A stretch of DNA of 64,000 nt from Pseudoflavonifractor sp902362925 (GCA_902362925.1 CABIYL010000014.1), one strand, 5' to 3'. Positions 15,517 to 24,287 are shown, counted from the stretch's first letter. Program-made: numbers and translations. Notes: generated by a model from the sequence alone, not told the origin.

Positions 15517-16497
15517 ATGGAGATGTTTAACAAGCTCATCGAGACCCTGAAGGCCAACCCCAAGCGCATTGTCTTTACCGAGGGCACCGACGCCCGTATC
15601 CTGGAGGCCAGCGCCCGTCTGCTGACCGGCTCCTGGCTCAAGCCCGTGCTGGTGGGCAACGTGGACGAGGTGAAGAAGGCCGCCGCTGAGCACGGCTTCA
15701 ACATCAACGGCGCCGAGATCGTGGACCCCGAGACCTACGAGGGCATGGAGGCCATGGTTGAGAAGATGGTTGAGCTGCGCAAGGGCAAGATGACTGCCGA
15801 CGAGTGCCGTGCCGCTCTGAAGAAGGGCAACTACTTCGGCACCATGCTGGTGAAGATGGGCGTGGCCGACTGCCTGCTGGGCGGCGCTACCTACTCCACC
15901 GCCGACACCGTCCGTCCCGCCCTGCAGCTGATCAAGACCAAGCCCGGCAACAAGATCGTCTCCTCCTGCTTCATCCTGGTCCGTGAGACCTCCACCGGCG
16001 GCGCCGACGTGCTGGCCATGGGCGACTGCGCCATCAACATCAAGCCCAGCGACGACGAGCTGGTGGAGATTGCCCTGGAGACCGCCAAGTGCGCCAAGAT
16101 CTTCGGCATCGACCCCAAGGTCGCCTTCCTGAGCTACTCCACCAAGGGCTCCGGCAAGGGCGAGGACGTGGACAAGATGCGTTCCGCCTGTGAGAAGGCC
16201 AAGGCTGCCGCTCCCGACCTGGCCATGGACGGCGAGATGCAGTTCGACGCCGCCGTGTCCCCCACCGTGGGCCAGCTGAAGTTCCCCGGCTCCAAGGTGG
16301 CCGGCTACGCCAACACCTTCATCTTCCCCGACATCAACGCCGGCAACATCGGCTACAAGATTGCCCAGCGTCTGGGCGGCTTTGACGCCTACGGCCCCAT
16401 CCTGCTGGGCCTCAACGCCCCCATCAACGACCTCTCCCGCGGCTGCAACGCCGACGAGGTCTACTCCATGGCCATCATCACCGCTGCTCTCTCCTGA
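15517..16497 (+). CDS. pta: phosphate acetyltransferase
   Basis: Pta interconverts acetyl-CoA and acetyl phosphate in acetate fermentation. The 326-residue length fits the short, single-domain (PTA_PTB) form. Conserved blocks are RIVFTEGTDARILEA at the N-terminus, GGATYSTADTVRPALQ, FLSYSTKGSG, DGEMQFDAA, FPDINAGNIGYKIAQR and GLNAPINDLSRGC near the C-terminus. These distinguish it from phosphate butyryltransferase. ATG 15517 lies 9 bp after GGAGG; the ATG inside that site (15508) is too close. ackA is not adjacent. Monocistronic, with a strong promoter and terminator. Confidence 0.95.
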   Translation: MEMFNKLIETLKANPKRIVFTEGTDARILEASARLLTGSWLKPVLVGNVDEVKKAAAEHGFNINGAEIVDPETYEGMEAMVEKMVELRKGKMTADECRAALKKGNYFGTMLVKMGVADCLLGGATYSTADTVRPALQLIKTKPGNKIVSSCFILVRETSTGGADVLAMGDCAINIKPSDDELVEIALETAKCAKIFGIDPKVAFLSYSTKGSGKGEDVDKMRSACEKAKAAAPDLAMDGEMQFDAAVSPTVGQLKFPGSKVAGYANTFIFPDINAGNIGYKIAQRLGGFDAYGPILLGLNAPINDLSRGCNADEVYSMAIITAALS

Positions 16498-16511
16498 GTA
16501 GGGGCAAATCC

Positions 16512-16542
16512 GGAGCACCCCCGCAGGGGGTGCTCCTTTTTT
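16512..16542 (+). terminator. terminator of pta
   Basis: An 11-bp G/C-rich stem (16512-16522 with 16526-16536), loop GCA, then six T residues. Confidence 0.92.
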
Positions 16543-16575
16543 GTGGGCCGGAAGTTGGGAGGCGTGCTTGGGAAT

Positions 16576-16809
16576 ATGAAATGTCCATATTGTATGGAAG
16601 ATATGCAGCGGGGGTTCATCCCAGGCGGCATGCAGCCTGTTCAGTGGATTCCAAGCGGGGAAAAAGTGCCGTTACTCAGCTTTTCCGTGGCGGAACAGGG
16701 AATCCCCCTCATCAATCAATTCAAGCCGCTAAAAGCAAACGGATATACTGCGGAAGCATATTATTGCCCCAAATGCAAGCTCATCATTGCGAAAACAAAA
16801 GAAGCATGA
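16576..16809 (+). CDS. small zinc-ribbon protein, DUF6487-like
   Basis: This 77-residue protein has two CxxC pairs, CPYC at residues 3-6 and CPKC near the C-terminus, that should bind one zinc ion. The intervening segment (FIPGG...QWIPSGEK) resembles a domain of unknown function found as stand-alone proteins in Firmicutes. ATG 16576 directly precedes the first CxxC. It has no operon partners: the pta terminator is upstream and a convergent terminator downstream. Function unknown. Confidence 0.75.
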   Translation: MKCPYCMEDMQRGFIPGGMQPVQWIPSGEKVPLLSFSVAEQGIPLINQFKPLKANGYTAEAYYCPKCKLIIAKTKEA

Positions 16810-16841
16810 TGCGCCGCTGTCAGGAACGCAAAGGAGAATTA

Positions 16842-16877
16842 AAAAATGCCGGGCCCCTCACGGGGTCCGGCATTTTT
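16842..16877. terminator. bidirectional terminator between convergent genes
   Basis: A stem AATGCCGG-GCCCC against GGGGT-CCGGCATT has A residues on its left and T residues on its right, so it can act on both strands. Confidence 0.85.
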
Positions 16878-16900
16878 CTGCTTTTAACGGCCAAAACGGC

Positions 16901-18088
16901 TTACTGCCCCAGCAGCTGGGCCTTCTTCCGGTCAAAGTCCTCCTGGGTGATGACCCCCTGGTCCAGCAGCTCCTTGTACCGCTTCAGTGCCTCAATGACG
17001 TCCTCCTCGCCCTTTTCGTCGGCAGGGGCGGCAGGCATGGCGGCAGGGGCGGACTGCGTCTCCTCAGCCCCGGGGGTGGCCGCTCCGGGGGCCTCGGTCT
17101 GGCTGACGGCGTTGATGGTGTTCTGCATCAGCAGGGGCGGCACAATGCCCGCAAAGATGGACAGCAGCACACAGGGGGAGGTGAGCTCGGCATACAGCCC
17201 CTTGCTGCGGGCCAGGGCGTCCACCCGCTGGGCGCTCTGGTAGGTCCAGTAGATGGTGTAGAAAGGGATGAACATGCACAGCAGCAGCTTGGTGGTGGGG
17301 TTGCGGGAGGGCGCCCCCTCCACCCGGTTCAGGTAGCGGGTGGTGCGGTAAATCCACACCAGATGGTAAATGCCCAGGGTGAAAATCAGCAGCAGGGCGC
17401 AGGACATCAGGTCCACATAGCCCTCCGCCCGGTAGGCCATGTACCCGCCGGCACCATAGGTCCCCTGGCCGCCCTCACCGGCAGCGCTCATCACCGGCCC
17501 CGGTCCGGCCATAAACCGGGCCGCGCACCACAGGGCAGCCGTGCGCACAATTTCTGAGAGTACAAAGACGGCTGTAATCTCCCCGGGCAGCTCCCAGTCA
17601 AGCGCCGTCCCCAGCAGCAGGGAGAGCACCATCAGGCTGGACAGGGTGGCCAGGGCGGGGGGCAGGAACCAAAGCATGCGGCCCTTGCCGCTGACCATGA
17701 GAAAGCCCAGCACCGCAAAGGCCAGCAGCGAGAGAAGATAGAGCGGATTCCAAAGGCGGATAAACAGCTCGCCCAGGCCCCGAACCTGCAGGCCGAAGGT
17801 TACCATGAAGCTGGGGAAGGAGTGATTGAATACGCTCCCCAGGAAAAAGGAGTAGAGACAGATGACGGCAGCCAGCACCGGCACCGCCGCCTTTGGCCTG
17901 CGGATGAAGAGAAAAATGGCGGTTACCACATACAAAATGGGGATCAGGTTGACTCTGAGAAGCTGGTCTGTGGCAAAGGAATAGTCCAGCATATTCATGG
18001 TGGACAGATTGATCATAAGCAGCACCAGGGCGGAAAGCAGAAACAGAATGCCGCCTATTATGGCGGCGGGATTCGGGCTCTTTTTCAC
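16901..18088 (-). CDS. multipass membrane protein with DUF4234-like and SHOCT domains
   Basis: This 395-residue protein has about five hydrophobic segments in the first 190 residues, then a DUF4234-like block (TLGIYHLVWIYRTTRYLN) with two more helices, an Ala/Pro linker, and a C-terminal SHOCT motif (EALKRYKELLDQGVITQEDF). SHOCT is a short helical hairpin thought to mediate oligomerisation. The start is GTG 18088, 7 bp after AGGAGGAG. A second SHOCT membrane protein is encoded at 26621-27028. Role unknown. Confidence 0.8.
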   Translation of the reverse strand: MKKSPNPAAIIGGILFLLSALVLLMINLSTMNMLDYSFATDQLLRVNLIPILYVVTAIFLFIRRPKAAVPVLAAVICLYSFFLGSVFNHSFPSFMVTFGLQVRGLGELFIRLWNPLYLLSLLAFAVLGFLMVSGKGRMLWFLPPALATLSSLMVLSLLLGTALDWELPGEITAVFVLSEIVRTAALWCAARFMAGPGPVMSAAGEGGQGTYGAGGYMAYRAEGYVDLMSCALLLIFTLGIYHLVWIYRTTRYLNRVEGAPSRNPTTKLLLCMFIPFYTIYWTYQSAQRVDALARSKGLYAELTSPCVLLSIFAGIVPPLLMQNTINAVSQTEAPGAATPGAEETQSAPAAMPAAPADEKGEEDVIEALKRYKELLDQGVITQEDFDRKKAQLLGQ

Positions 18089-18197
18089 GGTTTTCTCCTC
18101 CTTTTGACAGAAAGCACACACTTACATGTCATATATAGCACAGAGGAGAGGGGGAAACAATATTCCGGCTGCATAGGGCTTTCCGCCCCGTCCGGGC

Positions 18198-18242
18198 AAA
18201 AGCAAAGCCCCCCGGGCGGACACGCTGTCCGCTCCGGGGGGC
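18198..18242 (-). terminator. hairpin downstream of the helicase gene
   Basis: A long G/C stem pairs GCCCCCCGG with CCGGGGGGC and GCGGACA with TGTCCGC. On the minus strand it is followed by TTTGCTTTTGC. It lies 25 bp past the helicase stop codon. Confidence 0.6.
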
Positions 18243-18266
18243 GCTTTCTGGGTTTTTGCCGACGGA

Positions 18267-20177
18267 TTAGTCGTCGGGGGTCATATAGTAGGGCTTCATC
18301 AGGCTGGGCTGCTCGGTGGAGTCCTTCTGGTTGTCCCGGCGGAACATCATATCCGGGGGACCGTTCCGGCGGCCACGGCTGCGGCGCTTCTTGTCCTCAC
18401 GGCTGCCGCTGTCCTTGGGCTGCTCCTGCCTGGGGGCGGGCTTCTCCGCTTTCTTCTCCTTCCTGGGCTTGGCGGGCGCCTGCTCTTTGACCTTTTTCTC
18501 CTGCTTGGGCTGGGCCTGGGCCTTCTTTTTCCGGGGCGCCTTTCTGTCCTCCTCACGGCGGGGCGCCGCGGGACGGCTCAGGGTCCGGGGCTTGGGGGCC
18601 AGCAGACGGGCGGTAGCGTCCAGGATCACGTCGCCGTCCAGGGGGTTGGGCTTGTAGAAGTCGGTCTGGGGCTGGCTGGGGGCCGCGGGCATGGTGTCCT
18701 CCAGCCGCTGCTGCCGCACGCCCCGGCGGCTCTTCTTTTTGGGCTGCTCCGGCTCCTCCACGGGCGCGGGGGCCTGGACTGCCACAGGGGCGGCCTGCTC
18801 CGGGGCCTGGCTCTGGCCGGACTTCTTCTTCCGGCGGCGGCGCTTCTTGGCGGGGGTCTCCGCCGCCTCAGGGGCGGGAACAGGCTCCTCCACAGGGACG
18901 GAAACGGCCTGCTGCTTTGCCTTGCGGGCCTCAGCGGCGGCCTTGTTGGCCGCGTCACGGGCACGACGGCGCTCCTTGGCGGCGGCACGGGCTTCCGCAT
19001 CGTCGGCGTTCACCGGGCGGCCCTTGGCGTCCCTGGGGGCCTCAAAGACCTCCATGGGCCAGGGGTTGTTCTTGGCCACCGGCACCTTGCGGCCGATGAG
19101 CTTCTCGATATCCTTCAGATACTCCTGCTCGCTGAAGTCGCAGAAGGACACGGCGGTGCCCCCACGGCCGGCACGGCCGGTGCGGCCGATGCGGTGGACG
19201 TAGGTCTCGGGCACCTCGGGCAGGTTGTAGTTGAACACGTGGGACAGCTCTTCAATGTCCAGACCACGGGCGGCAATGTCGGTGGCCACCAGGCAGCGCA
19301 CCTTGCCCGCCTTGAAGTCGGCTAGAGCCTGCTGCCGGGCGGTCTGGCTCTTGTTGCCGTGGATGGCGGCGGCGGTGATGCCCGCCTTCACCAGGTCTCC
19401 GGCCACCTTGTTGGCCCCGTGCTTGGTGCGGGTGAACACAATGGCGTTCTTCACGTCCAGACCCTCCACCAGCCAGGCCAGCAGCTTGGTCTTGTTGCCC
19501 TTGTCCACCAGATAGACGCTCTGGTCGATGATTTCAACGGGGGAGGACACCGGGTCCACCGCCACTTTTACCGGGTTTTTCAGCAGGCCGTTGACCAGGT
19601 CCATGACCTCGGGGGGCATGGTGGCGGAGAAAAAGAGGGTCTGCTTCACGTCGGGCAGCAGCTTGAGCACCCGGCGCACGTCGTGGATAAAGCCCATGTC
19701 CAGCATCCGGTCGGCCTCGTCCAGGACGAAAATCTCCAGCCTGGACAGGTCCACAAAGCCCTGGCCCTGGAGGTCCAGCAGGCGGCCGGGGGTGGCCACC
19801 AGGATGTCCACGCCCTTCTTCAGCTTATCCACCTGGGGCTGCTGGCCCACGCCGCCGAAGATAACGGCGGAGCGGAGGGGCAGGTGCTTGCCGTAGGCCT
19901 CGAAGCTCTCCTGAATCTGGAGGGCCAGCTCACGGGTGGGGGTGAGGATGAGGGAGCGGATGGGCCGTCCGGCGGGGATTTCCCCGCCCAGCCGCTGGAG
20001 GATGGGGGCGGCGAAAGCGCAGGTCTTGCCTGTGCCGGTCTGGGCGCAGCCCAGCACATCGCGGCCCGCCAGAGCGGGGGGAATGGCCTTTTCCTGGATG
20101 GGGGAGGGCTTCTCATAGCCCAGCTCGGCCAGGGCCTTCAGAATGGATTGGGTCAGGCCCAGTTCACGAAAGGTCAT
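18267..20177 (-). CDS. DEAD-box ATP-dependent RNA helicase with long basic tail
   Basis: This 636-residue protein is an RNA helicase of the RhlE/CshA/DeaD kind, acting in ribosome assembly, RNA decay or cold adaptation. The core (1-370) has the Q motif, AQTGTGKT (motif I), PTRELA, TPGR, DEAD, SAT, RGLDI and HRIGRTGR. From about residue 385 the protein is low complexity and rich in Ala, Lys, Arg and Pro, about 250 residues, ending with RGRRNGPPDMM. Such tails usually tether RNA. The start is ambiguous: ATG 20177 opens the Q motif region, with GTG 20186 in frame. The leader carries a terminator-like hairpin. Confidence 0.9.
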   Translation of the reverse strand: MTFRELGLTQSILKALAELGYEKPSPIQEKAIPPALAGRDVLGCAQTGTGKTCAFAAPILQRLGGEIPAGRPIRSLILTPTRELALQIQESFEAYGKHLPLRSAVIFGGVGQQPQVDKLKKGVDILVATPGRLLDLQGQGFVDLSRLEIFVLDEADRMLDMGFIHDVRRVLKLLPDVKQTLFFSATMPPEVMDLVNGLLKNPVKVAVDPVSSPVEIIDQSVYLVDKGNKTKLLAWLVEGLDVKNAIVFTRTKHGANKVAGDLVKAGITAAAIHGNKSQTARQQALADFKAGKVRCLVATDIAARGLDIEELSHVFNYNLPEVPETYVHRIGRTGRAGRGGTAVSFCDFSEQEYLKDIEKLIGRKVPVAKNNPWPMEVFEAPRDAKGRPVNADDAEARAAAKERRRARDAANKAAAEARKAKQQAVSVPVEEPVPAPEAAETPAKKRRRRKKKSGQSQAPEQAAPVAVQAPAPVEEPEQPKKKSRRGVRQQRLEDTMPAAPSQPQTDFYKPNPLDGDVILDATARLLAPKPRTLSRPAAPRREEDRKAPRKKKAQAQPKQEKKVKEQAPAKPRKEKKAEKPAPRQEQPKDSGSREDKKRRSRGRRNGPPDMMFRRDNQKDSTEQPSLMKPYYMTPDD

Positions 20178-20277
20178 ACAACACACAATTCCTTTGTCAA
20201 ATATTTGCGGAGGGCGGCTCTGTTCAGCCCGCCGGCGTCATGGCCGGGGCACAGACCGCCGCCGCCGGCAGGCCGTC

Positions 20278-20313
20278 AAAAAGACACCCCCGGATGGTTC
20301 AGCAGGGGTGTCT
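20278..20313 (-). terminator. terminator-like hairpin in the helicase leader
   Basis: On the minus strand GACACCCC and GGGGTGTC form a stem (20283-20290 with 20305-20312, with A-T closing pairs) followed by TTTTT. It lies 100 nt upstream of the helicase start and downstream of the only promoter candidate, so it may be an attenuator. The rest of 20178-20427 has no feature I can name. Confidence 0.6.
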
Positions 20314-20374
20314 GCGTTCCGCATATCACGGCGTACCGGCCGGAGCGGCTCCGCACCGCCCCGTATCTTGATTT

Positions 20375-20403
20375 AGTATATCACAAAATACAGAATATTA
20401 CCA
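20375..20403 (-). promoter_or_regulatory. weak promoter candidate for the helicase gene
   Basis: Minus strand: TGGTAA (20403-20398), 17 bp, TATACT (20380-20375). The -35 is poor. If used, it would give a leader of about 190 nt that contains the hairpin at 20278-20313. Confidence 0.4.
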
Positions 20404-20474
20404 GTGGAGATGCAGGCATGCCTTTGCCTGCCAGACCCGCTCGGGCAAACGCTGAAATACAACGCAGAGACTTT

Positions 20475-20732
20475 GTGCGGCATTGAGATCGCCAATGAAT
20501 TGCAGGCGCTTACAAGTCTGGGCGGGTAACGCTGCACGGGCTGAGCAGTTACGACGCCAAACAGCCGAACCGGCAAGCAACTGCTTTCAAATACGGTGGC
20601 TTCTTGAACCCCACCGCCGCCGGACGTACTCCGAAAGGGGTCCGGGGAAACGGGGGTGTTTGGCCCTGAAAGGGCCCTTCCGCCCCTGTGTCCCCGGCGG
20701 CTTTTGGGTACTTTTCGCCGGTGAAAAGTACC
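20475..20732 (+). repeat. dispersed intergenic repeat, copy D
   Basis: This is the best-preserved full copy: GTGCGGCATTGAGATCG (20475-20491), the GGGCGGGTAACGCTGC block, AACCGGCAAGCAACTGC, GGACGTACTCCGAAAGGGG, and the terminal hairpin at 20706-20732. Similarity continues into CTCCCCGAAGGG on the right and into ACCCGCTCGGGCA on the left. It lies between aroK-like and helicase genes, antisense to both, with the hairpin 20 bp from the upstream gene's stop codon, as in copy A. Confidence 0.88.
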
Positions 20733-20751
20733 TCCCCGAAGGGCGTTCCTT

Positions 20752-21264
20752 TTACTCCCCGTCCCGGCGGGCGATGAGCGCCCGGAGCACAGCGGCCACC
20801 GTCTCCTCCAGGGTCTGTCCGTCGGCGTCCACGGTCAGGTCGGCGTACTTCTCGTAGAGGGGGGAACGGTAGTTGTACACGTCGGCCAGAGTCTGGCCGG
20901 GGGAGAGGGCAATGCCCCGGGTGCTCATGTTGTTGAGCCGTCCCTCCAGGGCCTCCAGAGACACCCGCAGGTACACCACGGTGCCCAGCTCCTTCAGGTG
21001 CCCAATGGCCCCCTCACGGCACACCGCGCTGCCGCCCGGTGCGATGACCGTACCGGTGCACTCCACCGAGCAGATGGCCGCCTCCTCCGCGTCCAGGAAG
21101 GGCTCCAGCCCCCGCTGGTCCAGAATCTCCTGGAGAAGGGCGCCCTCCCGCTGCTGAATGGTCAGGTCGGTGTCCAGAAAGCCGTAGCCCAGGGTCTTGG
21201 CCAGCAGCACGCCCACGGTGCTCTTGCCCGAACCGGGCATGCCGATGAGAATAATATTATCCAC
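20752..21264 (-). CDS. shikimate kinase-like P-loop kinase
   Basis: This 170-residue protein has the AroK fold: Walker A GMPGSGKST (8-16), DTD (31-33), a Gly-rich APGGSAV, a lid region with TRG and RSPLYEKYAD near the C-terminus (the conserved RxPLY). In the shikimate-binding FRxxE motif the arginine is replaced: the segment reads EPFLDAEE. In E. coli AroK this Arg58 contacts shikimate, so the substrate here may differ or binding may be rearranged. It is not in an aro cluster; its neighbours are two zinc-ribbon membrane proteins. The start is GTG, 9 bp after AAGGAG. Confidence 0.75.
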   Translation of the reverse strand: MDNIILIGMPGSGKSTVGVLLAKTLGYGFLDTDLTIQQREGALLQEILDQRGLEPFLDAEEAAICSVECTGTVIAPGGSAVCREGAIGHLKELGTVVYLRVSLEALEGRLNNMSTRGIALSPGQTLADVYNYRSPLYEKYADLTVDADGQTLEETVAAVLRALIARRDGE

Positions 21265-21279
21265 TTGCGTCGCTCCTTT

Positions 21280-21840
21280 TCAGCGGGACAGGGAGATGGT
21301 ATCCCGTTTCCGTTCTGTGCTGTAACTGTGGCTGGAGTACTCCATGGTCAGCTCTCCCGCTCCGTCGGGGATGGATAAAATCCCGGTGAGTACGGTGCTC
21401 TGACCGGCAGGCAGCCACACCTCGTTCCAGGTCTGCCGGTCCTCGTCGGCCAGATAGACCGGGTAGTTGGGCTCACAGGTGAGCCACCAGTCCTCCTCGT
21501 CATAGAAGCTGAAATACTCCAGGCTGATCCAGGCGTCGTAGTTGCCCTGGTTGGACACCTCCACCGTCACCTCCCAGAGGCTCTCGCCCTGGTACTCTTC
21601 CGACGGCCCCTGCCGCACGGCGGAGGTCACATGGGCGGAGATGTTGGTGTCGTCCCAGTAGTAGTTGTTGGTGGTGGCGAAGAGGGCCACGACGATGACC
21701 ACAATGGCCGCCGCCACGCCGATAAGCGTGGGCTTCTCCCAGCCGCCGCCGGCCTCATAGACCTGATTGGAGCCGCACCGGGGACAGGTGTCCCGCCGGC
21801 CATGCCAGCTCTTTCCGCATTGGGCACAGTGCTTCTTCAC
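21280..21840 (-). CDS. zinc-ribbon membrane protein
   Basis: This 186-residue protein has an N-terminal zinc ribbon (CAQC at about 4-7 and CPRC at about 17-20), one membrane segment (about 38-55), then an extracellular domain rich in Asp, Glu, Trp and Tyr (DUF-like, beta-rich by pattern). Its GTG start overlaps the TGA stop of the upstream gene, so translation is probably coupled. The paired genes share an architecture, zinc ribbon inside and a beta domain outside, suggesting one complex. Function unknown. Confidence 0.7.
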   Translation of the reverse strand: MKKHCAQCGKSWHGRRDTCPRCGSNQVYEAGGGWEKPTLIGVAAAIVVIVVALFATTNNYYWDDTNISAHVTSAVRQGPSEEYQGESLWEVTVEVSNQGNYDAWISLEYFSFYDEEDWWLTCEPNYPVYLADEDRQTWNEVWLPAGQSTVLTGILSIPDGAGELTMEYSSHSYSTERKRDTISLSR

Positions 21841-22601
21841 GGTGCTGCCTCCTCCCGCTGGGGCAGGGTGATGGCGTATGTATGGATGGCCTTCACCCGC
21901 TCCGTCTTGTCCTTGCCGGTCCGCTCCTCCATGCACAGCTCCGCGCTGTCAAAGCCCTTGGGCACATAGAACAGCATCTGTCCCTCCGCCGGCTCCCACC
22001 AGATGAGGTCGTAGGAGACGATGGGGGTGAACCCCATGTTCTTGAGCATCTCCAGGGCGGTGGAGTCCTCCAGCAGGGGGATGTAGTGCCCCCCGTCCAG
22101 AGCCAGATAGAATTTCCCGATGGGATACTCCCAGTCCAGAGCGCTGCCGCCGGTGACGGTCATGTCCACGGCCAGCAGGTCAAAATCCGCCCACCACAGC
22201 CGGGAGCTCTGGTCCAGGTCCACCCAGGACACCCCGTTCACCTTCACGGTCAGCTCGCCCACCTGGAAGGTGTCCGAGGTCTCGGCCACGGTGGCAATGG
22301 GCTCGTTTTCGGGCAGACGGTACCGCACCACGCCCCAGGCGATGAGGGCGGCGCACACCACCAGCCCAATGACAATGAGCAGCCGGAGCACCAGGGTGCC
22401 GCCGCTGCGCTGGGCGGGTATGGTCATGTCCGGCTGGGGGAAAGGCGCCTCCGGCTCCTGGACCGGAGGCGTGGAAAACTGAAAATGTCCTGTGTTGCCG
22501 CCGGTCTCCTCCTGGGGTGCCCGCCGGCCGCACTCAGGACAGAAGTCCCGCTTGTCGCCGTCATAGAGTTTGCCGCAATTTTCGCATCTGATTCGTCTCA
22601 C
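21837..22601 (-). CDS. zinc-ribbon membrane protein
   Basis: This 254-residue protein begins with a zinc ribbon (CENC at 6-9 and CPEC at about 20-23). A Pro/Glu-rich linker, one membrane helix (about 70-92) and a C-terminal extracellular domain of about 150 residues follow. GTG 22601 is preceded by GGGAGG at 10 bp; the frame before it lacks family features. It is translationally coupled to the next gene (GTGA overlap) and may share a transcript with the AroK-like kinase. No function can be assigned. Confidence 0.7.
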   Translation of the reverse strand: MRRIRCENCGKLYDGDKRDFCPECGRRAPQEETGGNTGHFQFSTPPVQEPEAPFPQPDMTIPAQRSGGTLVLRLLIVIGLVVCAALIAWGVVRYRLPENEPIATVAETSDTFQVGELTVKVNGVSWVDLDQSSRLWWADFDLLAVDMTVTGGSALDWEYPIGKFYLALDGGHYIPLLEDSTALEMLKNMGFTPIVSYDLIWWEPAEGQMLFYVPKGFDSAELCMEERTGKDKTERVKAIHTYAITLPQREEAAP

Positions 22602-22729
22602 GGTTGGAATTCCTCCCGTTCTCCGTCCGGCCTGGCCCGACGGCTGGTTGCGGTTTTGTGCTGAAAGCAAAGTATCATAGCCGCTTCGCGGCTATTATAC
22701 CAAATTCCCCCGGGAAATGGAAGTGTCCC

Positions 22730-23632
22730 TCAGCTGAGGAACATGTCCACGTCGGCCACGGTGAGGCCCTCCTGGAGGGCCAGGCTGAGGCCGTAGCCGA
22801 TGACCTTGGAGATGTCGGCCACCTGGCTGTCAATCTCCCTGGGGGTGACGATAACCCCTCTGCCGCTGTCTCCCAGGGCGCCCGGGTCCAGACCGGGCCG
22901 TCCCGCCTCGGCAAGCACATCGGCGCAGAGGGTGGCCGCGTCCACCACCGTGGGCACTCCCACGGCGATGACGGGCACGCCCAAAGTCTCCTTATTGAGG
23001 GCGGCTCTGGCGTTGCCCACCCCTGAGCCGGGTACGATGCCGGTGTCCGCAATCTGCACCGTGCGGCACAGCCGGGACAGGCTGCGGGAGGCCAGGGCGT
23101 CCACCGCCACCACCCGTGCGGGCTTCACCGCCCCTGCCATGGCCGCCGCCAGCTCGCCGCTCTCCACGCCGGTGGTGCCCAGCACCCCGGCGGCCAGAGC
23201 GGACACCGGCCGGAAGGACCCGAAGTGCTCGGGCAGCTTCTCCACCAGGTGGCGGGTGACCATGGTGTGCTCCACCGCCAGGGGCCCCACCGCGTCCGGG
23301 GTGATGGAGCGGTTGCCCAGGCCTACCACCAGCACGCTCTCGCCCGGCTTCAGCTTCAGCAGGGCGGACAGCTCCGCCGCCACCGCACGGGCCGCCCGTC
23401 CGAAGGCGTCCTGTTCCCGGCGCTCCAGGCCGTCCAGCTCCACCGTCACGTATGCCCCCTGAGGCTTGCCCAGTGCCCTTGCCCCCTGGTCGTCCACAAT
23501 GTCCACCCGGGTCACGGCGAAGCCCTCACGCTCCGTCTCCCGGGTGGTTACCCCCCTCAGTTCTCCGCCACGGGCGCCCTCCTCCCAGATGGCCTTGGCC
23601 TCCAGCGCCAGGTCCGTTCTCCGTCCAAGCAC
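22730..23632 (-). CDS. gpr: spore germination endopeptidase GPR
   Basis: GPR degrades small acid-soluble spore proteins during germination. It is made in the forespore as a zymogen. The 300-residue protein opens with RRTDLALEA, where self-processing occurs in the family. Conserved segments GLGNRSITPDAVGP, GTTGVESGE and VDALASRS, which include residues known to be essential in Bacillus GPR, are present. The start is GTG 23632. This is the strongest sign that the organism forms endospores. I could not identify a convincing sigma-G promoter. rpsT is divergent, as in many Clostridia. Confidence 0.95.
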   Translation of the reverse strand: MLGRRTDLALEAKAIWEEGARGGELRGVTTRETEREGFAVTRVDIVDDQGARALGKPQGAYVTVELDGLERREQDAFGRAARAVAAELSALLKLKPGESVLVVGLGNRSITPDAVGPLAVEHTMVTRHLVEKLPEHFGSFRPVSALAAGVLGTTGVESGELAAAMAGAVKPARVVAVDALASRSLSRLCRTVQIADTGIVPGSGVGNARAALNKETLGVPVIAVGVPTVVDAATLCADVLAEAGRPGLDPGALGDSGRGVIVTPREIDSQVADISKVIGYGLSLALQEGLTVADVDMFLS

Positions 23633-23766
23633 GTCTTTTTCACCCTTTCTCCAAAATCAGGGCCGCCGCTGCCCTCTACATATGGTATTTTTTCCGTATG
23701 TAAGCACTATTTTTAGCGCCTGAGCCCTGTCTATTCAAAAAGTGGACAAAATTTTTTAATTTATTC

Positions 23767-23795
23767 TTGCATTTTTCCTCTTGTGCTGGTACAAT
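23767..23795 (+). promoter_or_regulatory. promoter of rpsT
   Basis: TTGCAT (23767-23772), 17 bp, TACAAT (23790-23795), leaving a leader of about 70 nt. Weak -35, good -10. Confidence 0.55.
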
Positions 23796-23871
23796 ATAAA
23801 TCTGCTACGGGCAAACTATGCGTATATGCGTATAGCAGATACGTTAATCGTCATCGGAGGAGGTGTTTGGT

Positions 23872-24135
23872 TTGCCGAATATTAAGTCTGCCAAGAAGCG
23901 TGTGCTGGTCAACCAGGCCAAGGCCGCGCAGAACAAGGCCGCCAAGTCTGCCATCAAGACTGATCTGAAGAAGTTTGAGGCCGCAGTGGCCGAGGGCAAC
24001 CGCAGCGAGGCCGAGGGCGCTTACAAGGTGGCTGTCAAGGCTGTGGACAAGGCTGTGGGTCACGGCCTGCTGCACCGCAACAACGCCGCGCGCAAGAAGA
24101 GCAGCATGACCATCAAGCTCAACAAGATGGCCTAA
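23872..24135 (+). CDS. rpsT: ribosomal protein S20
   Basis: S20 is a primary 16S-binding protein of the small subunit. The start is the TTG at 23872: it gives the family's invariant N-terminus MPNIKSAKKR, lies 9 bp after the strong site GGAGGAGG, and an upstream GTG (23863) sits within that site. The 87-residue helical, lysine-rich protein ends in SSMTIKLNKMA. A TTG start is common for rpsT and linked to autogenous translational control in E. coli. It is monocistronic with its own promoter and terminator. Confidence 0.96.
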   Translation: MPNIKSAKKRVLVNQAKAAQNKAAKSAIKTDLKKFEAAVAEGNRSEAEGAYKVAVKAVDKAVGHGLLHRNNAARKKSSMTIKLNKMA

Positions 24136-24162
24136 TCGCGCTAGAAAGAGCGGAATGAAGAG

Positions 24163-24191
24163 CCGCCTGCTGTATCAGCAGGCGGTTTTTT
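24163..24191 (+). terminator. terminator of rpsT
   Basis: A perfect 10-bp stem CCGCCTGCTG/CAGCAGGCGG with loop TAT, then six T residues. Confidence 0.93.
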
Positions 24192-24287
24192 GTCTTTATT
24201 TTCCGGTTTTTGGGGGTAATTTGCCTGAAAACGGGGAATATGCTATAATCATGACCAAGAAAACAGGTCCCGGAGAGGGGAGGCGGT

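Noticed and set aside
23640..23760. Sigma-G promoter upstream of gpr
   Set aside because: TGAATA occurs but no CATNNTA-like -10 lies at a suitable distance, so I do not annotate it.
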